Shown piece by piece: positions 42,872 to 51,951 of a stretch of 64,000 bases of DNA. Source of the DNA: CAVXHQ01 sp963761735 (GTDB lineage Bacteria > Pseudomonadota > Alphaproteobacteria > Rhodobacterales > Rhodobacteraceae); NCBI GenBank assembly GCA_963761735.1, contig CAVXHQ010000003.1:310001-374000 (forward strand). Direction: 5' to 3'. The position numbers and the translations under genes were made by a program. A model generated the notes under the pieces. That model worked only from the letters and a program-made list of their open reading frames with translations, made no database searches and was not told the origin of the DNA. Each line of letters begins with the position of its first letter. Positions within the stretch are counted from its first letter, which is position 1.

Positions 42872-43804
42872 GTGACGCCGAAGGCACGGTGGCAGAGCGC
42901 CCCGGCGACGGCGGCAAGGCCGATGGAAGAGCAGGACGGTGACCGGGAGGGACGACATGCACGACCAGAGCGACCGGCCGAAGGAAGGGCACGGGAAGAG
43001 GCCGAGGAAGAAGCCGTCGACCGCGCCACGTCGCTATCGCCGCGCCTCGTCTATGAAGTCGTCATGCGCGAAGGCGAAGAAGAACTCGCCCGGCCGAACC
43101 TTTCGCTGATGTTTTCAGGCCTTGCGGCGGGCATCCTCATTTCCTTTTCGGTCATCGGCGAGGCCGTGCTGCGGGCCAATCTGCCGGATACGACCTGGCG
43201 ACCCCTGGTCGAGAATCTGGGGTATTCCTTCGGCTTCATCCTCGTGATCCTGGGCAGGATGCAACTCTTTACCGAGAACACGATCACGACCGTCCTGCCA
43301 CTTTTCTCGCGGCGCGACTGGCGCATCGGCTGGCAGGTGGCGCGTCTTTGGACGATCGTGCTTCTGGCCAATATCGTCGGTGCCTTTTGCGCCGCTGCCG
43401 TCATGGCGTGGACGCCCGCGCTGACGCCCGAGGTGCTGACGGCGGTGGGCGATCTGTCGCGCCACGCCACCGGTTTCGCGCCGCTCGTCGGTCTGGCCAA
43501 GGCGGTGCCGGCGGGCATCCTCATCGCCGCCCTCGTCTGGATGCTCTCGGCGGGGGATCGGGGTGAGGCCTTCTTCATCATCCTCACCTTCACCTGGCTC
43601 ATCGCCGCGGGCGATTTCACCCACGTCATCGCCGGATCGGTCGAGATGGCCTTCCTGATCCTCACCGGAGAGTTGGGCGGCACGAAAGCGGTGTTCGGAT
43701 TTTTCCTGCCGGTCCTCGCGGGGAACCTGATCGGCGGCACTGCGGTGTTCACGCTGCTTGCATGGGGCCAGGTCCGGGAGGAGGTTGCCTTTCGCGACCG
43801 ATAG
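42872..43804 (+). CDS. Formate/nitrite transporter family protein
   Basis: 310 residues. A charged N-terminal arm (about 1-70, Arg/Glu-rich) precedes six hydrophobic helices with family features: NLSLMFSGLAAGILISFSVI, MQLFTENTITTVLPL, TFTWLIAAGDFTHVIAGSVE and VLAGNLIGGTAVFTLLAWGQ. It fits the YfdC-like FNT subgroup with a long cytoplasmic N-terminus. The start is uncertain; an internal ATG at about 42923 is possible. Substrate could be formate, nitrite or another small anion. Confidence 0.85.
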   Translation: MTPKARWQSAPATAARPMEEQDGDREGRHARPERPAEGRAREEAEEEAVDRATSLSPRLVYEVVMREGEEELARPNLSLMFSGLAAGILISFSVIGEAVLRANLPDTTWRPLVENLGYSFGFILVILGRMQLFTENTITTVLPLFSRRDWRIGWQVARLWTIVLLANIVGAFCAAAVMAWTPALTPEVLTAVGDLSRHATGFAPLVGLAKAVPAGILIAALVWMLSAGDRGEAFFIILTFTWLIAAGDFTHVIAGSVEMAFLILTGELGGTKAVFGFFLPVLAGNLIGGTAVFTLLAWGQVREEVAFRDR

Positions 43805-43881
43805 CGGCGTGGCGAGGACAGTGGCGGGCGCCGATCTGCCGTGCGGCGGGGTCGCGCCCGACTCTTCCCCCGGACACGAAG

Positions 43882-44673
43882 ATGTGCAACTTCAAACCTA
43901 TGCTGCCCAACGGTTTCCTCTTCACCACCCCGCTCGATATCTTCGTCGCGTTCTTCGTCGCCGTTCTCGTCGGCCTGTCGAAGGGCGGCCTCGGCGGCAC
44001 GATGGCCATCCTCGGGGTCGCGGTCCTCAGCCTGATCATCCCGCCCGTGCAGGCAGCGGGGATATTGCTGCCGCTGCTGCTGGTGATGGATTTCATCGGG
44101 CTGGCGGCGTGGTGGGGCCGCTGGGATCTGCGGATGGTGGGGGTGATGCTGCCGGGGGCCATCGTCGGCGTTGCGGTGGGCTGGCTCACCGCAGCACTGG
44201 TGTCCGACGCCGTCGTGCGTCTGGTCATCGCTGGCATCGCGCTGGGATACCTCGTCAGCTATGTCGTCGCCCGCCGCCGTGCGACGATCACGCCGCGGCC
44301 GCAACATACCGGGCGCGCGACGTTCTGGGCGTTTCTGGCAGGCTACGGCAGTTTTGTCGCCCATTCGGGCGGTCCGGCCTATCAGGTCTATGCGATGCCG
44401 CTGCGCGCCGCGCCGGCGATCTTTACCGGCACCTCGACGCTGTTCTTTACGCTGGTAAACATCGCCAAGCTGGTGCCCTACACCGCCCTTGGCCAGTTCG
44501 ATACGACCAACCTGGTCACCTCGGCCACCCTGATGCCCGTGGCCGCCGTGTCGACCCTTGCGGGGGCCGCGATCGTGCGGCGCATGCGGGCAGAGGTGTT
44601 CTATCCGCTGATGCACGCGCTGCTGCTGATCCTTGCGCTGAAATTGCTCTGGGATGGCCTCCACGGTCTGTGA
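43882..44673 (+). CDS. TauE/SafE-family permease
   Basis: 263 residues from ATG 43882 (or 43900). About eight hydrophobic helices in two repeats; motifs FVAVLVGLSKGGLGGTMAIL and AFLAGYGSFVAHSGGPAYQV match the two family half-signatures. Members export sulfite, sulfoacetate or other organosulfur anions. It follows the FNT gene by about 77 bp; shared regulation is possible. Confidence 0.85.
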   Translation: MCNFKPMLPNGFLFTTPLDIFVAFFVAVLVGLSKGGLGGTMAILGVAVLSLIIPPVQAAGILLPLLLVMDFIGLAAWWGRWDLRMVGVMLPGAIVGVAVGWLTAALVSDAVVRLVIAGIALGYLVSYVVARRRATITPRPQHTGRATFWAFLAGYGSFVAHSGGPAYQVYAMPLRAAPAIFTGTSTLFFTLVNIAKLVPYTALGQFDTTNLVTSATLMPVAAVSTLAGAAIVRRMRAEVFYPLMHALLLILALKLLWDGLHGL

Positions 44674-44806
44674 CCGGACGGACATCGGGGAAAACGCCCT
44701 TTCCAAAGCGCTTGCATAAACCGGAAAGAGCCCCATTGTGGCCGCCACATCTTGCGCCTATGGGATCGCGAAACGTGTGTCACAATAGCATGACCGGAGA
44801 CCTGAC

Positions 44807-45592
44807 ATGACCATCCGAGCCACCGTCTGGAACGAAAACGTCCACGAACAGGAAAGCGAAATCGTCGCCGACCTGTATCCGCAGGGCATCCACGGCGCCA
44901 TCGCCGCCTGCCTGAACGCGGCAGACGACATCGACGCCGTCACCGCCACCCTGCAAGAGCCGGAACACGGCCTTACCGAGGCCCGGCTGGCCGAAACCGA
45001 CGTGCTGCTGTGGTGGGGCCATGCGGCGCACGGCGATGTGGCCGACGCCGTCGTCGAACGTGTGGCCAATGCCGTCTGGGGCGGGATGGGCCTCATCGTC
45101 CTGCATTCGGGACATTTCGCCAAGATTTTCAAGCGCCTGATGGGCACGCCCTGCAATCTTACCTGGCGCGAGGCGGGCGAACGCGAGCGGGTGTGGATCA
45201 CCGCCCGCAACCACCCCATCGCGGCGGGCCTGCCGGACCATTTCGAGCTTGAGAACGAGGAGATGTACGGCGAGCCGTTCGGCATCCCGGAGCCGCAGGA
45301 GACGGTGATGATCTCGTGGTTTGCGGGGGGCGAGGTGTTCCGGTCCGGCGCCACATGGACGCGCGGCGCGGGCAAGGTGTTCTATTTCCGCCCCGGGCAC
45401 GAAACCTATCCCACCTATTATGACGCCAACGTGCAGACCGTGCTGAAAAACGCCGTCCGCTGGGCGCACAATCCCGCGCCGCGAATCGCGGACGTCAACG
45501 ATGCTCCGAATGTGCCGGTGGGCGCGGCGCTGGAGCCGATAGAGGAACGCGGACAGCGTCTGCACCGCGACGGCGAAGAGGGATTCAGGTGA
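44807..45592 (+). CDS. ThuA-domain protein
   Basis: 261 residues, glutamine-amidotransferase-like fold. Typical elements: TIRATVWNENVHEQ, DVLLWWGHAAHGDVAD, GLIVLHSGHFAKIFKRLMG and the C-terminal GRVFYFRPGHETYPTYYD-like GKVFYFRPGHETYPTYY. ThuA takes part in trehalose/sugar keto-derivative use with ThuB. The stop overlaps the start of the Gfo/Idh/MocA gene (GTGA, 45589-45592), as in thuAB. Confidence 0.88.
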   Translation: MTIRATVWNENVHEQESEIVADLYPQGIHGAIAACLNAADDIDAVTATLQEPEHGLTEARLAETDVLLWWGHAAHGDVADAVVERVANAVWGGMGLIVLHSGHFAKIFKRLMGTPCNLTWREAGERERVWITARNHPIAAGLPDHFELENEEMYGEPFGIPEPQETVMISWFAGGEVFRSGATWTRGAGKVFYFRPGHETYPTYYDANVQTVLKNAVRWAHNPAPRIADVNDAPNVPVGAALEPIEERGQRLHRDGEEGFR

Positions 45593-46737
45593 CGTCGCCA
45601 CACACGGAACGACAGCCCGCCTCGCCCGCGATGGCGACGCAGCCTGCCGGAACCCCGCAGCCGGACCGCGCCGACACCGACGATCTGCGCATCGCGATCG
45701 TCGGCACCGGCGGCATGGCAGGCGCCCACGCCGAGGCCTATGCCGCAATTCCCGGCGCCCGTGTCGTGGCGGGCATCGACCGGAGCCCCGCGCAGCTTGA
45801 AACCTTCTGCGCGCGGTTCGGTGTGGAAAACCGGTTCACCTCGGTCGAAGAGGCCCTGAAATGGGGCGAATTCGACGCGGTATCCAACGTCACCCCCGAC
45901 GCGGTGCACCACATGACAACCCTGCCGCTGCTGGCGGCGGGCAAGCATGTGTTGTGCGAAAAACCGCTGGCGGAAACCTGGGAAAAGGCCGTCGAAATGG
46001 CCCGCGACGCCGAAACCGCGGGCGTGGTGAATATGGTCAACCTGACCTATCGCAACGTGCCCGCCCTGATCGAGGCCGCACGCCTTGTTGCCGCCGGTGC
46101 CATCGGCGAGGTGCGCCATTTCGAGGCGGCGTATCTGCAAAGCTGGCTCACGCAACCCTCCTGGGGCGACTGGAAGACCGAAGAGCAGTGGCTCTGGCGG
46201 CTGTCGACCGCGCATGGATCGATGGGGGTTCTGGGCGATATCGGCGTCCATATCCTCGACTTTGCAAGCTATGCGGCGGGTCTCGCGGCGACGGACGTCT
46301 CGTGTCGGCTGACCACCTTCGACAAGGCCCCCGGCGGGCGGATCGGGGACTATCCGCTCGATGCCAACGACAGCTTTTCGATGACCCTCGCCCTTGAAAA
46401 CGGAGCGACCGGCGTGATGCACGGCTCGCGTATGGCGTCCGGGCATCACAATGACCTCAGCCTGCGGCTGTACGGCACCACCGGCGGTCTCGACGTGCGG
46501 TTCGAGGGCGGGGTAAGCCGGCTGCGCGGATCGCTGGCGGGGGACATGAAGGACGCGGTGTGGCGCGACCTCGAGACGCCGGAGGTCGAGACGAACTATG
46601 CCCGTTTCGTCGCGGCGGTCCGCGATGGTCGCCCTGAACGGCCGGATTTCGCGCGCGGTGCGGCGTTGCAGCAGGTGCTCGATCTGGCGGTCGCGTCGGA
46701 TACGGCGGGCTCGCGCCGGATGATCGTCAACGGCTGA
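45589..46737 (+). CDS. Gfo/Idh/MocA-family oxidoreductase
   Basis: 382 residues from GTG 45589 with a 30-residue polar N-terminal extension. The NAD(P)-binding Rossmann motif is RIAIVGTGGMAGAHAEAYA (about 34-52); the EKP motif (LCEKPLAETWEKAVEM) and GDIGVHILDFASYAAG (catalytic His region) follow, then the C-terminal beta domain. Paired with ThuA, it likely oxidises a sugar or disaccharide (ThuB-like 3-keto formation). Confidence 0.88.
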   Translation: MTSPHTERQPASPAMATQPAGTPQPDRADTDDLRIAIVGTGGMAGAHAEAYAAIPGARVVAGIDRSPAQLETFCARFGVENRFTSVEEALKWGEFDAVSNVTPDAVHHMTTLPLLAAGKHVLCEKPLAETWEKAVEMARDAETAGVVNMVNLTYRNVPALIEAARLVAAGAIGEVRHFEAAYLQSWLTQPSWGDWKTEEQWLWRLSTAHGSMGVLGDIGVHILDFASYAAGLAATDVSCRLTTFDKAPGGRIGDYPLDANDSFSMTLALENGATGVMHGSRMASGHHNDLSLRLYGTTGGLDVRFEGGVSRLRGSLAGDMKDAVWRDLETPEVETNYARFVAAVRDGRPERPDFARGAALQQVLDLAVASDTAGSRRMIVNG

Positions 46738-47127
46738 TTGCGGGCGTCTGATCGCGGGCGGCAGATCACGGGCGGCTGGCCGGGGGGCTGGCCGGGGGGC
46801 TGGCCGGAGGGCGGTCCTGTCCGGCGCGTTCGGTGCGACCTGTCGTCGCGAGCCATTGCTGTCCTGCGGCCCCGATATGAAAAACTGTTGCAGTGCGCGC
46901 AGGCCACGGTCGCGCGCGCTGCCGGGCAGTCCAGGTGGCTGCCCTTGCACCGCGTCCGGGCGGGCGGCATCATGACGGCGACGCCTGCCTTTGCCCCTGT
47001 CCGCCAGACGACCCCGACCGCCACGACCGTCGCCGCCCTGCCTGCCACCGGCATCTCGCCGCCGCGCGCCCGTCCGGGCGATAATCGTACAAGATGCGTC
47101 CCGCGACATCTCTTCAAGGACCCTGCC
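46738..47127. other. Intergenic, contains a short minisatellite
   Basis: No gene is convincing, although a frame runs through into the next gene. It holds three 12-bp repeats at 46774-46809 and a partial repeat (GATCGCGGGCGGCAGATCAC) just before. The ribosome site AAGGA of the next gene lies at about 47116. Confidence 0.5.
46774..46809 (+). repeat. Three 12-bp tandem repeats
   Basis: GGCTGGCCGGGG at 46774 and 46786, and GGCTGGCCGGAG at 46798. A G-rich minisatellite in the gap before the 47128 gene. Confidence 0.85.
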
Positions 47128-47919
47128 ATGCAACTCTCCGTCTCTTTCGAAAACACCCGCGGCACCGACGAGCGTGCTTCCGGCCCGGTGCAGATCGGCT
47201 GGTTCCTGACCGAGCGCAAGGGCGGCATCATCTATGATCCGCCCGAGCGGGTACGCTCCGCCGATCTGAACCGGCGTCACGCCAAGAGCGCCGCCCGCTG
47301 CCCCGCCGTGATCAACCTCGAAAGCCGCTATTTCATGGTGCGCTGCCCGTTCGACATCAACATCGGATTCGCGCGCGACGAAAAAGGCAAACCGATGATG
47401 CGCAACCTGTCGGGCGAGGCCAGTTCGATCCGGGCGAGCAAGCTGGGCGAGAAGCTTCACCTGACCTCCGAGGCGGAGTGGCGCAACAAGGACGTGCCCA
47501 CGATCCAGCTGTCGCTGCCCTATTGTTTCATCGCCGACGAGCCGGTGTACATGAGCCAGCTGTCGCCGTTCATGCATTATCTCAAGCGCCCGGTGCCCGG
47601 CACGATCTTTGGCGGGCGGTTCCCGATCAACGTCTGGCCGCGCCCCCTGATGTGGGCGTTCGAATGGCACGAGCCGGACAAACCGATCGTGATCCATCGC
47701 GGCGATCCGCTGTTCTATGTGACGTTCGAAACGCTGCCGCAGGATCGCGGCGTTTCCCTCGTCGAGGCCGAGGTGACGCAGGACCTGACCGAGTACCTCG
47801 AGATGATTTCGGGGGCGGTGAACTACGTCAACCAGACGTTTTCGCTGTTCGAGGCGGCAGAGGCACGCAGACCCCGCACCCTGTTGACGCCCGTGCCGCG
47901 CAAGAGCCGGGCGGACTGA
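47128..47919 (+). CDS. Conserved protein of unknown function next to flagellar genes
   Basis: 263 residues from ATG 47128 with AAGGA upstream. No signal peptide or membrane helix. Distinct segments: FLTERKGGIIYDPPERVRSA, SRYFMVRCPFDINIGFARDE, FGGRFPINVWPRPLMWAFEW and GDPLFYVTFETLPQ. I do not recognise a functional family. It lies 3 bp before the TPR/glycosyltransferase gene, so probably in the same operon and linked to envelope or flagellar modification. Confidence 0.7.
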   Translation: MQLSVSFENTRGTDERASGPVQIGWFLTERKGGIIYDPPERVRSADLNRRHAKSAARCPAVINLESRYFMVRCPFDINIGFARDEKGKPMMRNLSGEASSIRASKLGEKLHLTSEAEWRNKDVPTIQLSLPYCFIADEPVYMSQLSPFMHYLKRPVPGTIFGGRFPINVWPRPLMWAFEWHEPDKPIVIHRGDPLFYVTFETLPQDRGVSLVEAEVTQDLTEYLEMISGAVNYVNQTFSLFEAAEARRPRTLLTPVPRKSRAD

Positions 47920-47922
47920 GGG

Positions 47923-49521
47923 TTGCCTCGCAAGCGCCCCGTGCCGCGGCGAAAATCCGCCCCCCCTCCGGCGAACCGCCCACCGACCGTACCGGCACCC
48001 GGCAGCGCGAAACCTCTCGATCCGGTGGCGCTGACGCCGGGCACCGGGGCGCAAACACCCGGTGCGGGCAAACATGCGGGCGCGACGCCACCGTCCGGTC
48101 AGGCAGCCGCCGAGTTGTCCTCGACAGGGCATCGCCCGACGCCCGACCAGCTGCGTGCCCTGCGTGCCCGGGCCATCGAGATCCACATGAAAGGCAATGC
48201 CGACGCTGCCCGCCCCCTGTACGCGCAATACCTGACGCTGAACCCGGGCGACGGGCCGATGTGGTCGAACCTTGGGGCGATGATGCGCACGGCGGGTCTG
48301 CACGACATCGCCGTCCGGTGTCAGCGCCGCGCCTATGCCTGCGATCCCGGCGCGCTGTCGATCCGCCAGAACCTGGCCAATATCCTGTCCGATACCGGGC
48401 AGAACGCCGAGGCCCTGGACCTGCGGCTGGCCCTGCTGGCCGACACGCCCGACGACCAGCAGCTCCAATCGATGATCGGCAAATCGCTGCGTTCGTTGCG
48501 GCGAGAGGACGAGGCCTGCGCGCTGCTGGAAAAGGCGTGGACAGCGGCCCCCGACTTTACCGAACACGGCATTCAGCTGGCGCTGTCGCAACTTGCCGCC
48601 GGGGATTATGCCCGCGGATTCGCCACTTACGACGTGCGCTGGCAGACCAACGAGCTGACGCCGCGCACCCTGAAACAGCCCAAATGGGACGGACACGGTT
48701 CCCTCAGGGGGCGGCGCATCATGGTGATGCCCGAACAGGGGTTCGGCGACGGGATGACGTTTGCACGGTTTCTGCCCGTGTTGCGGGAATACGGCGCTGA
48801 TCGCGTGATGTTCGCGGCGGAAAAGCCGGTGCAGCGGATCTATGCGGACGTGCCGGGCGCGGACTGGGTCGGCAGCGATGTCGCACCGGGCGAGGGATTC
48901 GAATGCTGGACCAACATCATGGACCTGCCGACCCTGCACTTTGCCCGGTCGCGGACGATCCCGCCGCCGACGCGGATTTCCGTGCCCGACGACAGCATCG
49001 CCCGCGCCCGGGCGATCCTTGCGCCGCACCGCGACACGTTCAACGTCGGCGTGGTCTGGACCGGATCGCTCACCTACCGCGGCAATGCGTTCCGCTCGTT
49101 CTCGCACCGCGAGTTTCTGGCGCTGGCCGATCTGCCGGGTCTTCAGATGGTTTCGCTGTACAAGGGTCCGTCGGCGCAGGCGTTCCGCGATGACGGCACC
49201 GCGTTCGTGATCATCGACGAGGGCAGCGTGCAACGCGATTTCGCCGACTGCGCGGCGATGATGCGCGAGCTCGACCTGGTGATCACCTCGGATACGGCCA
49301 CGGCGCATCTGGCAGGCTCGCTCGGCGTGCCGTGCTGGACGTTGCTGCACTGGGACGCGTTCTGGCTCTGGCAGCTCGAGGACGAGACGACGCCGTGGTA
49401 TCCCGGCATGACGCTGATCCGGCAACGCGCGCCGCGCGACTGGGGCGAGGTGTTTCAACGGGTGCGCGACCGGCTCGGGGCGCGGATCGCCGAATGGCGC
49501 GGGGAGACGACGAATGGATGA
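47923..49521 (+). CDS. TPR protein with GT9-like glycosyltransferase domain
   Basis: 532 residues from TTG 47923, 3 bp after the previous stop. A Pro-rich N-terminus (about 1-70) precedes three or more TPR-like helices (ALRARAIEIHMKGNADAARP, MWSNLGAMMRTAGLHDIAVR, IRQNLANILSDTGQNAEALD). The C-terminal half has GRRIMVMPEQGFGDGMTFAR, VGVVWTGSLTYRGNAFRSF and LDLVITSDTATAHLAGSLGV, the donor-site pattern of heptosyltransferase-like GT9. Such proteins glycosylate proteins or polysaccharides. Position before motB and flgE suggests flagellar modification; this is inference. Confidence 0.75.
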   Translation: MPRKRPVPRRKSAPPPANRPPTVPAPGSAKPLDPVALTPGTGAQTPGAGKHAGATPPSGQAAAELSSTGHRPTPDQLRALRARAIEIHMKGNADAARPLYAQYLTLNPGDGPMWSNLGAMMRTAGLHDIAVRCQRRAYACDPGALSIRQNLANILSDTGQNAEALDLRLALLADTPDDQQLQSMIGKSLRSLRREDEACALLEKAWTAAPDFTEHGIQLALSQLAAGDYARGFATYDVRWQTNELTPRTLKQPKWDGHGSLRGRRIMVMPEQGFGDGMTFARFLPVLREYGADRVMFAAEKPVQRIYADVPGADWVGSDVAPGEGFECWTNIMDLPTLHFARSRTIPPPTRISVPDDSIARARAILAPHRDTFNVGVVWTGSLTYRGNAFRSFSHREFLALADLPGLQMVSLYKGPSAQAFRDDGTAFVIIDEGSVQRDFADCAAMMRELDLVITSDTATAHLAGSLGVPCWTLLHWDAFWLWQLEDETTPWYPGMTLIRQRAPRDWGEVFQRVRDRLGARIAEWRGETTNG

Positions 49522-49927
49522 TATCGCGGTGCCGACGTCGCCGGGCGAGTTGATCGACAAGCTGACGATCCTGCGCCTGAAATCCGAACGGATCGCCGAT
49601 CCGGCCAAGCTCGCCAACGTGCGCCACGAGGCCGGCACGCTGACCCGGACGGCGCGTGCCATCGCGCGCGACGCGACTCTCGATGCCCTGTGGGAGGATT
49701 TGTACGCGATCAACGCCGACCTGTGGCGGATCGAGGACGACATCCGCGCCTGCGAGGCACAGGGCAATTTCGGCGACGATTTCATCCGCCTCGCCCGTGC
49801 GGTCTATATCACCAACGACCGGCGCGCAGCGGTGAAAAAGGCGATCAATCTGCATCTGGGATCGGCCCTCGTCGAGGAGAAATCCTACACCGAATTCGGC
49901 GCCGCGCCCGCGGGACCTGACCGATGA
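49514..49927 (+). CDS. DUF6165 family protein
   Basis: 137 residues. VPTSPGELIDKLTILRLKSE, LWEDLYAINADLWRIEDDIR and FIRLARAVYITNDRRAAVKK match a small helical family commonly found beside glycosyltransferases. The start overlaps the previous stop by 8 bp and its stop overlaps the next start (ATGA, 49924-49927). Function unknown. Confidence 0.7.
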   Translation: MDDIAVPTSPGELIDKLTILRLKSERIADPAKLANVRHEAGTLTRTARAIARDATLDALWEDLYAINADLWRIEDDIRACEAQGNFGDDFIRLARAVYITNDRRAAVKKAINLHLGSALVEEKSYTEFGAAPAGPDR

Positions 49928-50730
49928 GCGATACGCCTCCACACAACCCTGCGACCGACACGCCCGTCGCGGCCCGTCTCGACGCGGTGCGCCGCACGCT
50001 TGCGACCCTCGAGGCGGAGGTGGTGGCCGCCATCGCCACCGACAAGACCCGCGGCCGGGGCGACAGGCTGCGCACCCTGCACGAGATCCGCCGGATGCGC
50101 ACGCCCGACACCTATCCCTATTTCAGCCAGGCCAGTCAGGACATGATCGTCGACCGTCTGCTCGGCCAGAAACGCGGCGGCACCTTTGTCGACATTGGCG
50201 GCTATGACGGGTTGTCGGGATCGAACACGCTGTTTTTCGAGAAATGGCGCGGCTGGACGGGCGTTCTCGTCGAACCGGTGCCGGCGATGCTCGACCGGGC
50301 GCGCTCTGTGCGCGACTGCCCCTGCCTCGGCCTTGCCGTCGCCGCGACCGACGGCGCGGCGGAGTTCCTCGAGATCAGCAAAGGGTATACCCAGATGAGC
50401 GGCCTGACCGACAGCTATGACGCGGGCCTGCTGGCGCAGGTGCGCGCCGATCCGCGCCATCAAGAAAACACGATCCGGGTCGAAACCCGCACCATCGGCC
50501 GCATCCTGATCGAGGCCGGGATCGAGGCCCCGGATTTTATCTCGCTCGATATCGAGGGCGGCGAGGTCGCGGCCCTCGAGGCATTCGATTTCGAGCGGCA
50601 CCGCGCGCGCATCTGGGCAATCGAGAACAACACCGGCACCGGCCGCATCGCCGAGATCATGCGCGGCAGCGGCCACGAGTTGATGGAGCTGTGCGGCGCG
50701 GACGAAATATGGCGCAAAAAAGACCTTTAG
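49924..50730 (+). CDS. FkbM-family methyltransferase
   Basis: 268 residues. SAM-dependent methyltransferase fold: GGTFVDIGGYDGLSGSNTLF (motif I), GVLVEPVPAMLDRA (motif II) and DFISLDIEGGEVAALEAFDF (motif IV with Asp). FkbM enzymes O-methylate sugars or natural products. Translationally coupled to the DUF6165 and TPR/glycosyltransferase genes, so it likely methylates the sugar they add. Confidence 0.82.
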   Translation: MSDTPPHNPATDTPVAARLDAVRRTLATLEAEVVAAIATDKTRGRGDRLRTLHEIRRMRTPDTYPYFSQASQDMIVDRLLGQKRGGTFVDIGGYDGLSGSNTLFFEKWRGWTGVLVEPVPAMLDRARSVRDCPCLGLAVAATDGAAEFLEISKGYTQMSGLTDSYDAGLLAQVRADPRHQENTIRVETRTIGRILIEAGIEAPDFISLDIEGGEVAALEAFDFERHRARIWAIENNTGTGRIAEIMRGSGHELMELCGADEIWRKKDL

Positions 50731-50811
50731 GTCGGCTTGAGGACGTTAATCGGCCCGTCACCCCTGCCCTGTAACACCTGCATTCAGGGTGAATATCAAA
50801 GGGTGTGGGCC

Positions 50812-51642
50812 ATGAATGCGCAAGCGAACGCTCCGATCATTATCAAACGCAAGAAGATCATCAAGGGCGGCGGCCATCACGGCGGCGCCTGGAAAGTGGC
50901 TTACGCCGATTTCGTCACCGCGATGATGGCGTTCTTCATGCTGATGTGGCTGCTGAACGCGACGACGGAACAGCAACGCAAGGGTCTGGCGGATTATTTT
51001 GCGCCCTCGATCCCGCTCAGCCGGGTGTCGGGGGGCGGTGTCGGCATGTTCGGCGGCAACGACGTCATGACGCGCGATACCCTGCCCGAAAGCGGCGAAG
51101 GCCCCGCCGCCCCCTCAAGCGAGACGGTGGTGGCCGTGCCCACCGCCGAGCTGGCCGCCAGCGCAGCCGCCGAGGTCGAGGCGCTCAACGAGCTCGAACA
51201 GATGCTGACGGGCGCGGGCGGCGAGGCGCTGATCTCGGATATGGCCCTGCGACACGTGGTGACGCGGCTGACGGACGAAGGCCTGGTCATCGAGATTTTC
51301 GCCCTGCCGGATGCCCCGATATTCGAAGGCGACGCGACCGAACCGACGCGGATGTTGCGCGAACTGGTCGAAATGATCGCCCGGGTCAGCTCGGTGATCA
51401 CGAACCCGGTGGCAGTCGCGGGTCACGTCTCTGCCCGGCCTATCGTGCTGGCGGAAAACCCGGTCTGGGACATCTCGGGCGCACGCGCTGCGGCGGTGCG
51501 CCAGATCCTGGAACAGGGCGGGCTCGATCCTGCGCGAATCCGCCGGTTGACCGGTTTCGGCGACCGGTCGCCTGCGACGGAATACCCGCTCGAGGTGCGC
51601 AACGACCGGGTCGAGATCACCTTGCTGCGCACGATGCGCTGA
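50812..51642 (+). CDS. motB: Flagellar motor stator protein MotB
   Basis: 276 residues from ATG 50812. The single membrane helix with the proton-binding Asp is KVAYADFVTAMMAFFMLMWL (about 28-47). A linker and the OmpA-like peptidoglycan domain follow (VAGHVSARPI, WDISGARAAAVRQILEQGGL, RIRRLTGFGDRSPATEYPL). MotA is not in the window. It precedes flgE by 309 bp. Confidence 0.93.
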   Translation: MNAQANAPIIIKRKKIIKGGGHHGGAWKVAYADFVTAMMAFFMLMWLLNATTEQQRKGLADYFAPSIPLSRVSGGGVGMFGGNDVMTRDTLPESGEGPAAPSSETVVAVPTAELAASAAAEVEALNELEQMLTGAGGEALISDMALRHVVTRLTDEGLVIEIFALPDAPIFEGDATEPTRMLRELVEMIARVSSVITNPVAVAGHVSARPIVLAENPVWDISGARAAAVRQILEQGGLDPARIRRLTGFGDRSPATEYPLEVRNDRVEITLLRTMR

Positions 51643-51951
51643 CATCTGCGGCTCGCGCGGGCGCCGTTTGCGGCCCGGGCGCAACGGCAACCTTTGCGGC
51701 GCGCATGACGCGGTTTGCCGCGCGGTTGCGGTGACATCGTCGTTGTGCCGCACGGTCGTTTCCGGCGAACACGCCATGGTTTGCGCACGCCCCCAAGGGT
51801 TCATGACGTTGGCCGGAAGATCGTCACAAACCTTTCGATACCGGGGGTCCGGACGAAATACCTGTCGCATTTTATGTTTTAGGCCGGTGTTAAGGGCAGC
51901 CGGTTAGGAAGGGTGTCAAGATCATGTGCCCAGATGCAGAAAGGCTCTTTC
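51643..51951 (+). other. flgE upstream region
   Basis: 309 bp between motB and flgE without a credible gene. AT content rises from about 51825 to 51900, suggesting a promoter for flgE-flgK-flgL-flgI. No flagellar sigma box could be assigned with confidence. GAAAGG lies 10 bases before the flgE ATG. Confidence 0.4.

Noticed and set aside
46738..47127. N-terminal extension of the 47128 gene
   Set aside because: The extension is encoded by G-rich minisatellite sequence and is unlike the protein's body; ATG 47128 has its own AAGGA site.
45418..49785. Very long minus-strand open frame (over 1400 codons)
   Set aside because: It lies opposite five well-supported genes (ThuA, Gfo/Idh/MocA, the 47128 gene, the TPR protein, DUF6165), is Arg/Gly/His-rich and has no domain sequence. 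It is a high-GC antisense shadow.
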